Source: Pseudorhodobacter turbinis (GTDB lineage Bacteria > Pseudomonadota > Alphaproteobacteria > Rhodobacterales > Rhodobacteraceae). From it: a DNA stretch of 64,000 nucleotides. The DNA lies in the NCBI RefSeq assembly GCF_005234135.1, contig NZ_CP039965.1:186001-250000 (forward strand). The letters run 5' to 3'. Shown here in pieces: positions 1 to 8,103 of the stretch. The notes under the pieces are model-generated. The model did not search any database, had not been told where the DNA came from, and saw nothing but the letters and a program-made list of their open reading frames with translations. The first letter of the stretch is position 1, and every line of letters starts with the position of its first letter. Position numbers and translations under genes: made by a program.

Positions 1-2629
1 GGAGCTTGGGGTCTCAGTGACGGGCGATCAAGCCGCCCAAGCTGTCGTGACCCTGATCGCCGCCAAAGCCGACGCCAGTGCGCGCATGACCGTGACGGTG
101 GACCGGGTGGCGGCTGCCGATATTGCGGTGCAGGCGGCCCCCTTGGCGTGGCTGGGGGTGCTGGACGCGCCGATCTCGGGGCAGATCGCATCGACGTTGG
201 ACCAGCAGGGCGCGCTGTCATCGCTTGATGCTTCCTTGACGCTTGATAAAGGCGCGCTACAGCCCACGCCGGATACCAAACCCGTCGCCTTTGAGGGGGC
301 ATCGGTGTTTTTCGGCTATGATCCCGCGCGCGAGCGGTTGGACCTGCGCGAATGGACGGTGAACAGTCAGGATCTTGCGTTATCGGCCTCGGGCCACGCG
401 TATTTGCCGGGGGTAACGACGGGGATACCGCAAAACATTCTGGCGCAGATCCAGATTGATCGTTTGCAACTGGACCCGCAAGACGCGCTGGAAGAGGCGG
501 TGGTCTTTGATCAAGGCGCGCTGGATTTTCGCGTGCGCATGAATCCTTTTGGTATTGATATCGGTCAGGCCTCTTTGATCCAGAAGGGCCAGCGATTGCA
601 GGCATCGGGGGTGGTGGAGGCCGGGCCTGAGGGTTGGTCGGTCGCGGTGGATGCCAGCCTTGACCATATCGCGCGCGACGGGCTTTTGGCGGTGTGGCCC
701 TCAAGGATCGTGCCGAAAACGCGGGTTTGGGTGGCGGATAATGTGCAAGAGGGACAGCTTTCCAACCTGCACGCCGGATTTCGCAGCGCACCGGGGGCAG
801 AGCCGCGCTTTTCGCTGGGCTATGACTTTTCGGGCGGCAATGTGCGTTTCTTGAAAACCCTGCCGCCTATTCAAAACGGACGCGGTTATTCGGTGGTCGA
901 AGGTAAATCCTATTCCATGGTGATTGAGGAGGGCGCGGTTACGGCTCCTTCGGGCGGGGAGGTTGATGTCGCAGGCAGCATCTTTGCCGTGGGGGATGTG
1001 ACGCAAAAACCGGCCCGTGCGCATATCGGGGTCAAGGCGCGCGGCGGGCTGACGGCGGCGCTTTCCTTGCTTGACCAGAAGCCCTTTGAGTTCATGACCA
1101 AAGCCAAGCTGCCTGTGGATTTGGGCGATGGCCGTGTCGAGGTCGCGGGACAGATCCATATGCCGCTGCGCAAAGGGGTAAAAATCCATGACGTGGATTT
1201 TGACGTGGCAGGCGCGATTACGGCGTTTTCCTCGGATCGGTTGGTGCCGGGGCGTGAATTGCGGGCAGAACGTTTGGTGGTGGGGGTCACCCCTGCCGGC
1301 ATGGAAATCACCGGCAAAGGCGCGTTGCAAGACGTGCCGTTCGAGGGTCGTTTCAGCAAGGTTTTCACGCCTGAGGCCAAAGGCATTTCCGAGGTTGAGG
1401 GCAGGGCAGAGCTGAGCCATTCCGCAGCCGCCAAGCTAAATGTGAATTTGCCTGACGGGTTGCTGACGGGGCGGGGCTTTGCCGATTTCGTGGTCGATCT
1501 GCATCAGGGCCAAGCGCCGAAACTGACGCTGCGGTCTGATCTTGCGGGGGTGGGCATGGGCATTCCGGCGCTCGGGTGGTCCAAAAGCCAGACCTCCAAG
1601 GGGAATTTGGCACTGGATTTGACACTGGGCAAACCCGCCAATGTGGACAGCCTAAGCCTTGATGCTGCCGGATTGCAGGTGAAGGGGCAGATCGGCCTTG
1701 TGGACGGTGGGGGGATGGGGGTTGCGCGCCTGTCCTCGGTGCGGCTGGACAAATGGCTTGATGCGCAGATGGAATTGACGGGGCGCGGTACGGGCCAAAC
1801 GCCCGCCGTGGTCATTACTGGCGGCATGCTGGATCTGCGCGGCTTGCCTGCGCGGGATGGCACGGGGCAAGCCCAAGCGAGCGCGCCGATGACCATCGCG
1901 CTTGATCAACTGGTTGTAACCAATGGGCTGTCGCTAAGCGGGTTTCAGACCACGATCACCCCCAAAGCGGGCGGCGTTGCGGGGGATTTTACCGGTCGCG
2001 TGAACGGGCAAACCCGTATTGCCGGCAGCCTTGCGCCTTCGTTGAAAGGCACGGCGGTGCGCATCCGCTCCAATGATGCGGGGTCGGTGTTCTCGGCGGC
2101 GAAGGTGTTTCCCAATGCCGAAGGTGGTGCGCTGGATCTGATCCTGACCCCCACTGGCAGCAAGGGCAGCTATGACGGTAGCCTGAAAATGCAAAACATC
2201 CGCATCCGCAAAGCCCCCGCACTGGCCGAGCTGATCAACGCGATTTCCGTGGTTGGCCTGCTGGACCAGTTGCAAAGCGGCGGGCTGTTGTTTGATGAAG
2301 CCGAGGCCATCTTTCGCTTGACCCCGCGCACCATCCAGATCAACAGGGCGTCGGCCGTGGGGGCGTCGCTTGGCGTGTCGCTTTCGGGGCTATATGTGCT
2401 GACTGGCGGGCGGCTGGATTTGCAGGGTGTGGTATCGCCGATCTATCTTCTTAATCAGATAGGGTCGTTTTTCACGCGCAAGGGTGAGGGACTTTTCGGC
2501 TTTAGCTATACCATCCAAGGCACGGCAAAAATTCCTGAGGTGTCTGTAAACCCGCTGTCCATTTTGACCCCCGGCATGTTCCGCGAGATCTTTCGCAGCC
2601 CGCCACCGCAACTGGAGCCGACTGAGTGA
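1..2629 (+). CDS. AsmA-like / DUF3971 (YhdP-type) protein, 3' part only
   Basis: The reading frame is open from the left edge, so the gene is cut and the N-terminus, including the expected membrane anchor, lies outside. About 875 residues are visible. They are mostly alternating beta-strand repeats rich in Gly, Ala, Leu and Val, followed by the AsmA-type C-terminal block (near the end: a [18 protein letters not shown] segment, then [13 protein letters not shown] and [10 protein letters not shown]). Proteins of this family are anchored in the inner membrane and form long periplasmic structures implicated in phospholipid transport to the outer membrane. That role is family knowledge and is not shown by this sequence. 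The TGA stop overlaps the queA start by 4 bases (GTGA), so the two are probably translationally coupled. Confidence 0.8.
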   Translation, partial: ELGVSVTGDQAAQAVVTLIAAKADASARMTVTVDRVAAADIAVQAAPLAWLGVLDAPISGQIASTLDQQGALSSLDASLTLDKGALQPTPDTKPVAFEGASVFFGYDPARERLDLREWTVNSQDLALSASGHAYLPGVTTGIPQNILAQIQIDRLQLDPQDALEEAVVFDQGALDFRVRMNPFGIDIGQASLIQKGQRLQASGVVEAGPEGWSVAVDASLDHIARDGLLAVWPSRIVPKTRVWVADNVQEGQLSNLHAGFRSAPGAEPRFSLGYDFSGGNVRFLKTLPPIQNGRGYSVVEGKSYSMVIEEGAVTAPSGGEVDVAGSIFAVGDVTQKPARAHIGVKARGGLTAALSLLDQKPFEFMTKAKLPVDLGDGRVEVAGQIHMPLRKGVKIHDVDFDVAGAITAFSSDRLVPGRELRAERLVVGVTPAGMEITGKGALQDVPFEGRFSKVFTPEAKGISEVEGRAELSHSAAAKLNVNLPDGLLTGRGFADFVVDLHQGQAPKLTLRSDLAGVGMGIPALGWSKSQTSKGNLALDLTLGKPANVDSLSLDAAGLQVKGQIGLVDGGGMGVARLSSVRLDKWLDAQMELTGRGTGQTPAVVITGGMLDLRGLPARDGTGQAQASAPMTIALDQLVVTNGLSLSGFQTTITPKAGGVAGDFTGRVNGQTRIAGSLAPSLKGTAVRIRSNDAGSVFSAAKVFPNAEGGALDLILTPTGSKGSYDGSLKMQNIRIRKAPALAELINAISVVGLLDQLQSGGLLFDEAEAIFRLTPRTIQINRASAVGASLGVSLSGLYVLTGGRLDLQGVVSPIYLLNQIGSFFTRKGEGLFGFSYTIQGTAKIPEVSVNPLSILTPGMFREIFRSPPPQLEPTE

Positions 2630-3705
2630 AACTCGACGATTTTGATTTCGACCTTCCCGAAGAGCTGATCGCAACCCGTCCTGCGCGCCCGCGCACCGCC
2701 GCCCGCATGCTGGTGGTGGAGGGCGACGGATTGGCCGATCGCCATGTTTTTGATCTGCCAAAGCTGCTGCGCAAAGGGGATCGTTTGGTCCTGAACAATA
2801 CCCGCGTCATCCCCGCACGGTTGATCGGCGCGCGCCATCGCGACAGCGCCCAAGGCCCGGTCTCGGCCAAGATTGAGGTCACCTTGATGGAGCCGGATGC
2901 CCAAGGCGGCTGGCGGGCGATGGCCAAGCCGTTGCGCAAACTGTTGGTCGGCGAGGAGATTGTGTTCACCGGCGGGCTAACCGCAACCGTGGCCGAGAAA
3001 TCCGAGACCGATTTGCGGCTGACTTTCAACCATGCGGGTGCTGATTTCGACGCGGCATTGCAGGCGGCGGGGACCATGCCGCTGCCGCCCTATATCGCGG
3101 CGAAACGCGCGCCGGATATGCAAGACAATCACGATTACCAAACCGTTTTCGCCCGAAATTCCGGCGCGGTTGCCGCCCCCACGGCCTCGCTGCATTTTGA
3201 TGACGCGCTTTTGGCGGAATTGGCCGCGATGGGGGTCGAGATGACCGAGGTGACGCTGCACGTGGGTGCGGGAACCTTCCTTCCGGTCAAGGTAGAGGAT
3301 GTCACAAGCCACAAGATGCACGCCGAATGGGGTGAGGTGACGCCGCAAGCCGCAGCCGAGATTAACGCCACCCGTGCGGCAGGCGGACGGGTGATTCCCG
3401 TTGGCACCACGGCGCTGCGTTTGATCGAATCTGCGGCACGCGAAACGGGCAAAGTTGCACCTTGGCAGGGTGAGACAGACATCTTCATCTATCCCGGATT
3501 CCAGTTCCACGCGACTGACGCGCTGATGACGAATTTCCACCTGCCAAAATCGACCCTTTTGATGTTGGTTGCGGCACTTATGGGGCAGTCTCGGATGCAA
3601 ACGGCCTATGCGCATGCAGTGGCGCAAAACTACAGATTCTTCTCTTACGGAGATGCCTCATTGCTGATAGCAGACGGGGTTAATCCGCCTGTAAGGTCTG
3701 CCTGA
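2626..3705 (+). CDS. queA: S-adenosylmethionine:tRNA ribosyltransferase-isomerase QueA
   Basis: The product (359 aa) transfers the ribosyl part of S-adenosylmethionine to 7-aminomethyl-7-deazaguanine in tRNA, giving epoxyqueuosine at wobble position 34. It is a cytosolic enzyme. The N-terminus ([16 protein letters not shown]), the [14 protein letters not shown] segment, the [15 protein letters not shown] motif and the C-terminal [16 protein letters not shown] block are all characteristic, and the length is normal. The start is GTG, overlapping the upstream stop, with GGAG about 8 bases before it. No other queuosine gene lies in the window. Confidence 0.95.
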   Translation: MKLDDFDFDLPEELIATRPARPRTAARMLVVEGDGLADRHVFDLPKLLRKGDRLVLNNTRVIPARLIGARHRDSAQGPVSAKIEVTLMEPDAQGGWRAMAKPLRKLLVGEEIVFTGGLTATVAEKSETDLRLTFNHAGADFDAALQAAGTMPLPPYIAAKRAPDMQDNHDYQTVFARNSGAVAAPTASLHFDDALLAELAAMGVEMTEVTLHVGAGTFLPVKVEDVTSHKMHAEWGEVTPQAAAEINATRAAGGRVIPVGTTALRLIESAARETGKVAPWQGETDIFIYPGFQFHATDALMTNFHLPKSTLLMLVAALMGQSRMQTAYAHAVAQNYRFFSYGDASLLIADGVNPPVRSA

Positions 3706-3760
3706 TAGCAGATCGGGGCCTGCAAAAGCCAATGCGGCAACGATATGAAAAGGCCATGTG

Positions 3761-5044
3761 ATGCTGAGCGTTCTACGAGACTCCTGGGCCCTTTTGCTGG
3801 GTGTTATGCTGTTGGTCTTGGGCAATGGTATGCAAGGCTCGTTGCTGGGTATTCGCGGTGGCCAGGAAGACATGTCGACGTTCCATCTGTCGATCGTCAT
3901 GTCCAGCTACTTCCTCGGCTATCTGATCGGTTCTCAAATCGCGCCTAATATGATCCGTCGGGTCGGCCATGTGCGGGTGTTTGCGGCTCTCGGCTCCCTG
4001 ATTTCGGCGGTGCTGATCATGTATGCGGTGGCGCCGAACTGGATCGCCTGGTCGCTGATGCGGGTGATGATCGGCTTCTCCTTTGCGGGGGTTTATATCG
4101 CGGCGGAAAGCTGGCTCAATGATGCTTCCAGCAATGAGAACCGCGGTCAGGCGCTGTCGCTCTATCTGATCGTGCAGATGATCGGGCTTATCGCGGCGCA
4201 GGGGCTTTTGAATATCGGTGATCCGGGGGGCTATATCCTGTTTGTGATCCCGTCGGTTCTGGTGTCGCTGGCGTTTACGCCCATTCTGTTGTCGGTCGCA
4301 CGGGCGCCTGCATTTGATACCACCAAACGACTGACTTTTCGCGCGCTTTATGAGGCTTCGCCATTAGGTTGTGTGGGCATGTTCATTCTGGGCGGTGTGT
4401 TTTCTGCGCAATACGGCATGGCTGCTGTTTGGGGCACGCAATCGGGCCTAAGCGTGCGCGATACCACGATCTTCATCGCCTGTATTTACGTCGGCGGGAT
4501 GATCTTCCAATACCCTATCGGGTTGCTGTCGGACAGGATGGACCGTCGGCATGTGATCTTTGGGCTGGCCACTGTCGGGGCGGTCGGGCTGATGATTCCG
4601 GTCATTGCGGACATCCCGTTTTGGGCATTGTGCCTTGTTGGCGGGCTGGCGGGGGCTGCGGCGAACCCGCTTTATTCGCTGCTGCTGGCCTATGTGAACG
4701 ACTATCTGGACCGGTCGGATATGGCGGGCGCCTCGGCCGGTTTGATGTTCATCAACGGGCTGGGCGCGATCAGCGGCCCGGTTATCACGGGTTGGGTCAT
4801 GGGGATTTATGGCCCAAGCGGTTTCTTCTTGTTCATGGGTGTTTTGCTTGGTGTTTTGTCGATCTATACGATTTGGCGGATGACGCAGCGCAAGACGACC
4901 GTCGAGGCGACTTCCAGTTATAGGGCCGTTCTTGCCTCGGCCACGCAGGTGGTGATGGAAGTGGCGATGATCGAGGCCGATGGCGACGGACCCGAAACAG
5001 AAAAGGACGACGCGCCTGAGCCAGAGCAGGGCGTTGAGCAGTAA
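3761..5044 (+). CDS. MFS transporter, YcaD/UMF2-like
   Basis: A 427-aa integral membrane protein with about 12 hydrophobic segments. It resembles YcaD-type major facilitator transporters: an N-terminal LLLGVMLLVLGNG helix, an SSYFLGYLIGS helix, and a loop AESWLNDASSNENRGQALS corresponding to the family's conserved loop after helix 4. The C-terminal ~50 residues are hydrophilic and acidic (DGDGPETEKDD) and would be cytoplasmic. The substrate cannot be told. ATG 3761 is favoured over the in-frame GTG at 3758 because the AAAGG box is then about 7 bases away. It follows queA in the same direction with a 55-base gap and no obvious terminator. Confidence 0.85.
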   Translation: MLSVLRDSWALLLGVMLLVLGNGMQGSLLGIRGGQEDMSTFHLSIVMSSYFLGYLIGSQIAPNMIRRVGHVRVFAALGSLISAVLIMYAVAPNWIAWSLMRVMIGFSFAGVYIAAESWLNDASSNENRGQALSLYLIVQMIGLIAAQGLLNIGDPGGYILFVIPSVLVSLAFTPILLSVARAPAFDTTKRLTFRALYEASPLGCVGMFILGGVFSAQYGMAAVWGTQSGLSVRDTTIFIACIYVGGMIFQYPIGLLSDRMDRRHVIFGLATVGAVGLMIPVIADIPFWALCLVGGLAGAAANPLYSLLLAYVNDYLDRSDMAGASAGLMFINGLGAISGPVITGWVMGIYGPSGFFLFMGVLLGVLSIYTIWRMTQRKTTVEATSSYRAVLASATQVVMEVAMIEADGDGPETEKDDAPEPEQGVEQ

Positions 5045-5114
5045 CGCGAAGGCCATTGAAATCACATCCCGAACCTGCCACGCTAAATATTAACAGCGTG
5101 TAAAGGGAGGGCCT

Positions 5115-5690
5115 ATGTCAGATCCGATGGAGGTGTTGGATTTTTGGTTGCAAAAGGTCGGCGTAAAAGGCTGGTATGAGGTGGATCCGGCGGTTGATGC
5201 CGAGATTACGGATCGTTTCGGTGATTTGTGGCAGGCGGCCCATGAGGGCGGGTTGGACCATTGGATTGCGGGGGCGGCGGGGACCTTGGCCTTTTTGATC
5301 GTCACCGACCAGTTTCCGCGCAATATGTTCCGCGGCGATCCGCGCGCCTTTGCCACAGACCCCCGCGCCCGTGATGCGGCCCGCCGTGCTTTGGCTGAAA
5401 ATTGGGATCAAGACGCCCCGACACCGGAACGCCAGTTCTTTTACCTTCCCTTTGAACATTCCGAGGATGCCGCCGATCAAGCGCTTGCGGTGGAGTGTTT
5501 TTCTACCCGTATGGATAGCCCGGAATCCGCCCTGCATGCCCGGGCACACCAACGTATCATCCAGACATTCGGGCGTTTCCCCTTTCGCAACGTCGCTTTG
5601 GGGCGCAAGTCGACCAAAGAAGAAGAGGCTTTCATGGCCGAGGGGGGCTATGGCGCGATCGTGCGCGCCCTGCAAGGCGAGAGGTCCTAG
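5115..5690 (+). CDS. DUF924 family protein
   Basis: A 191-aa soluble protein of the DUF924 family, predicted to be all-helical and TPR-like, with no established biochemical role. Recognisable family features are the start (EVLDFW), the DQFPRNMFRG motif, the FFYLPFEHSED motif and the C-terminal FGRFPFRNVALGR. The start ATG has a strong AAGGGAGG box 5 bases upstream. It probably forms a transcription unit of its own or with the preceding MFS gene. I see no signal peptide or membrane segment. Confidence 0.88.
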   Translation: MSDPMEVLDFWLQKVGVKGWYEVDPAVDAEITDRFGDLWQAAHEGGLDHWIAGAAGTLAFLIVTDQFPRNMFRGDPRAFATDPRARDAARRALAENWDQDAPTPERQFFYLPFEHSEDAADQALAVECFSTRMDSPESALHARAHQRIIQTFGRFPFRNVALGRKSTKEEEAFMAEGGYGAIVRALQGERS

Positions 5691-5740
5691 CCATGCAGCC
5701 GGCGCATAGAGCTGGCGCAGCAGAAACATTGCTTGAAATA

Positions 5741-5770
5741 AAAAAGTAGTTTAATGGCAAACTACTTTTT
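5741..5770 (+). promoter_or_regulatory. Perfect 12-bp hairpin abutting the lpdA ribosome-binding site
   Basis: AAAAAGTAGTTT (5741-5752) and AAACTACTTTTT (5759-5770) are exact inverted repeats separated by AATGGC. The right arm ends 2 bases before the GAGGAGG box of lpdA (5773-5779). The run of T in the right arm would suit a rho-independent terminator for the upstream gene, but the AT-rich stem is unusual here. It could equally be a leader structure of the lpdA mRNA. Confidence 0.6.
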
Positions 5771-5785
5771 CTGAGGAGGAAAGAC

Positions 5786-7180
5786 ATGGCAGCCAAGAAG
5801 TTTGATGTGGTCGTTGTAGGTGCGGGTCCCGGGGGCTACGTCGCCGCCATACGGGCCGCTCAATTGGGGAAATCGGTTGCTATTGTTGAGCGCGAGAACC
5901 TCGGCGGTATTTGTCTGAATTGGGGCTGTATCCCGACCAAGGCGTTGCTGCGTTCGGCAGAGGTTTTCCACCTGATGCAGCGCGCCAAGGAATTTGGCTT
6001 GGGCGCAAGTGGCCTGTCCTACGATCTTGATGCGGTTGTTGCCCGGTCTCGTGGGGTGGCAAAGCAGCTTTCGGGTGGGATCGGCCACCTGATGAAGAAG
6101 AACAAAATTACCGTTTTTATGGGGGATGCGACCCTGCCTGCTAAAGGCAAAGTCTCGGTGAAAACCGACAAGGGCGTGGAAGAGCTGGAAGCCCCCGCGA
6201 TCATCCTTGCCACCGGCGCGCGCGCGCGCATCCTGCCTGGGTTGGAAGCTGATGGGGATCTGGTCTGGACCTATCGCCACGCATTGCAGCCCAAGCGGAT
6301 GCCGAAAAAACTTTTGGTGATTGGATCGGGCGCAATCGGTATAGAATTTGCAAGCTTCTTCAACACCTTGGGTGCCGATACCACGGTTGTCGAAGTGATG
6401 GACCGTGTGCTGCCTGTGGAAGACGCCGAAATTTCCGGGCTCGCCAAGAAGGCTTTTGTTAAACAAGGCATGAAGATTCTTGAAAAAACCACCGTCAAAA
6501 AGCTTGATAAGGCCAAGGGTAAAGTGACGGCCCATCTAGAATCGGCAGGCAAAACCGAGACGATGGAGTTTGACACCGTTATCTCTGCGGTGGGCATCGT
6601 CGGTAATGTTGAAAACCTTGGTCTGGAAGCCTTGGGTGTGAAGATCGACCGCACCCATGTTGTGACCGATGAATTCTGCCGCACGGGCGTTGACGGGCTT
6701 TACGCCATTGGCGACATCGCCGGTGCACCTTGGCTTGCACATAAAGCCAGTCATGAGGGCGTGATGGTGGCCGAGCTGATCGCAGGCAAACACCCCCATC
6801 CGATCAAGCCAAACTCGATCGCTGGTTGTACCTATTGCCACCCACAAGTGGCCTCAGTCGGGCTTACCGAAGCGAAGGCAAAAGAAGCCGGGCACAGCAT
6901 CAAGGTCGGTCGTTTCCCCTTCATCGGTAATGGCAAGGCGATTGCTTTGGGTGAGGTGGAAGGCATGATCAAAACCATCTTTGATGCCAAAACCGGAGAG
7001 CTTCTGGGCGCGCATATGATTGGTGCGGAAGTGACCGAGTTGATCCAAGGCTATGTCATCGGACGCCAACTGGAGGCCACCGAAGAGGATCTGATGCACA
7101 CCGTCTTCCCGCATCCGACCTTGTCAGAGATGATGCACGAATCGGTGTTGGATGCTTACGGGCAAGTCATCCACATGTAG
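5786..7180 (+). CDS. lpdA: Dihydrolipoyl dehydrogenase
   Basis: The E3 component (464 aa), which reoxidises dihydrolipoamide with NAD+ in pyruvate, 2-oxoglutarate or branched-chain dehydrogenase complexes or in glycine cleavage. Visible are the FAD site VVGAGPGGYVAAIRAAQLG (from residue 10), the redox-active disulfide GGICLNWGCIPTK (C43 and C48), the NAD site IGSGAIGIEFASFF, and the C-terminal FPHPTLSEMMHE with the catalytic His. It is not next to E1/E2 genes in this window, so which complex it serves is unknown. A strong GAGGAGG box supports the start. A hairpin lies immediately upstream and a terminator follows. Confidence 0.96.
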   Translation: MAAKKFDVVVVGAGPGGYVAAIRAAQLGKSVAIVERENLGGICLNWGCIPTKALLRSAEVFHLMQRAKEFGLGASGLSYDLDAVVARSRGVAKQLSGGIGHLMKKNKITVFMGDATLPAKGKVSVKTDKGVEELEAPAIILATGARARILPGLEADGDLVWTYRHALQPKRMPKKLLVIGSGAIGIEFASFFNTLGADTTVVEVMDRVLPVEDAEISGLAKKAFVKQGMKILEKTTVKKLDKAKGKVTAHLESAGKTETMEFDTVISAVGIVGNVENLGLEALGVKIDRTHVVTDEFCRTGVDGLYAIGDIAGAPWLAHKASHEGVMVAELIAGKHPHPIKPNSIAGCTYCHPQVASVGLTEAKAKEAGHSIKVGRFPFIGNGKAIALGEVEGMIKTIFDAKTGELLGAHMIGAEVTELIQGYVIGRQLEATEEDLMHTVFPHPTLSEMMHESVLDAYGQVIHM

Positions 7181-7207
7181 ATTGTTCTGGATACAGCAGG
7201 TAATCGG

Positions 7208-7248
7208 GCCAAATCGCGCCATATTGTAGGCGTGGTTTGGCTTTTTTT
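7208..7248 (+). terminator. lpdA rho-independent terminator
   Basis: A 13-bp stem is formed by 7208-7220 (GCCAAATCGCGCC) and 7229-7241 (GGCGTGGTTTGGC), with two G-T pairs and an 8-base loop. It is followed directly by seven T (7242-7248). It lies 28 bases after the lpdA stop. Confidence 0.85.
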
Positions 7249-7313
7249 AAGGAATTTCTTGCTGTCTCTTGCCCCTTTTGCGTATTACCTTGGGGGATTA
7301 TAGGAGTTTTATA

Positions 7314-7940
7314 ATGAAGAAATTTGCGCTTATGACGGCTTTCGTCATGGCTGGTTCTGGCTCGGCAGGGGCCGCAACCTTGATTAACGGCAGCTTTGAG
7401 GCCCCCGGCACCTACGACGGTAGCTTTCAGACCGTGTGGGCCGGGTCCACAGCACTTGAGGGTTGGACGATTGAAAGCGGTAGTGTCGATCTGATTGGCA
7501 GCTATTGGCAGCATTCCGATGGCGATTATAGCCTTGATATGAACGGGAGCGCGTTAGGCGTAATCTCGCAGCGGATCGCGGATCTGGTGGTCGGTGCCTA
7601 TTATGCGCTGTCCTTTGATATGGCCGGTAACACCTACTATGGCGGCACAACTATGTCGGTGACGGCATCGGTTGATGGTGCCGGTGGTGGTGTGTTCGAG
7701 TTCGACACAACGGGTCAAAGCCAATCCGATATGGGCTGGTTGACGCAATCCTTCCAGTTCCAGGCTACGGATACTTCTGCTGTACTGCAGTTTGCGAGCA
7801 ATGAGACGGGCGTTGTTGGCCCGGCCTTGGACAATGTTCGCATTGAAGAAGTCGTTGCCCCGGTTCCGGTTCCGGCCGCAGGTGGGTTGCTGCTTGCAGG
7901 TCTCGGGCTGTTGGGATTTGCCCGTCGCCGTCTGTCCTGA
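7314..7940 (+). CDS. VPLPA-CTERM sorting-domain protein, choice-of-anchor C/DUF642-like
   Basis: A 208-aa secreted protein. Residues 1-20 form a signal peptide (MKKFALMTAFVMAGSGSAGA). The mature part begins TLINGSFEAPG and has a jelly-roll-like pattern (ALEGWTIESGSVDLIGSYWQ, DGDYSLDMNGS, DNVRIEEV) typical of DUF642 / choice-of-anchor C proteins. The tail VPVPAAGGLLLAGLGLLGFARRRLS is a VPLPA-CTERM-type sorting signal: a Pro-containing motif, a transmembrane helix and a basic end. Such tails are normally processed by an exosortase-type system, and none is in this window. AGGAG at 7302-7306 fixes the start. It is flanked by terminators on both sides, so it is probably monocistronic. Confidence 0.85.
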   Translation: MKKFALMTAFVMAGSGSAGAATLINGSFEAPGTYDGSFQTVWAGSTALEGWTIESGSVDLIGSYWQHSDGDYSLDMNGSALGVISQRIADLVVGAYYALSFDMAGNTYYGGTTMSVTASVDGAGGGVFEFDTTGQSQSDMGWLTQSFQFQATDTSAVLQFASNETGVVGPALDNVRIEEVVAPVPVPAAGGLLLAGLGLLGFARRRLS

Positions 7941-7953
7941 ACCTGAAACAACG

Positions 7954-7983
7954 ATAAGGCCGCGCCGATCCGCGCGGCCTTAT
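7954..7983 (+). terminator. Terminator hairpin after the VPLPA-CTERM gene
   Basis: ATAAGGCCGCGC (7954-7965) and GCGCGGCCTTAT (7972-7983) form a perfect 12-bp stem with loop CGATCC. A clean T-run is absent (TCCCATTTT follows), so termination strength is uncertain. Confidence 0.65.
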
Positions 7984-8023
7984 TCCCATTTTCGAACCAG
8001 TTAATTTTGCCAATCACGCGTAT

Positions 8024-8038
8024 GTTCATTGAATGTTC
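8024..8038 (+). promoter_or_regulatory. SOS box (LexA operator) upstream of uvrA
   Basis: GTTC (8024-8027), seven bases ATTGAAT, then GTTC (8035-8038). This is an exact match to the alphaproteobacterial LexA operator GTTC-N7-GTTC. It lies 66 bases before the uvrA start codon, a gene classically in the SOS regulon. Confidence 0.85.
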
Positions 8039-8103
8039 ACGTTTATTGGTTGGAGACTCGGATAAAAGCCCCTATCTATAGCGTTGGAAAACCGGGGGCA
8101 GGC

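Noticed and set aside
8029..8103. Longer N-terminus for uvrA
   Set aside because: It would put coding sequence across the SOS box and does not match UvrA proteins.
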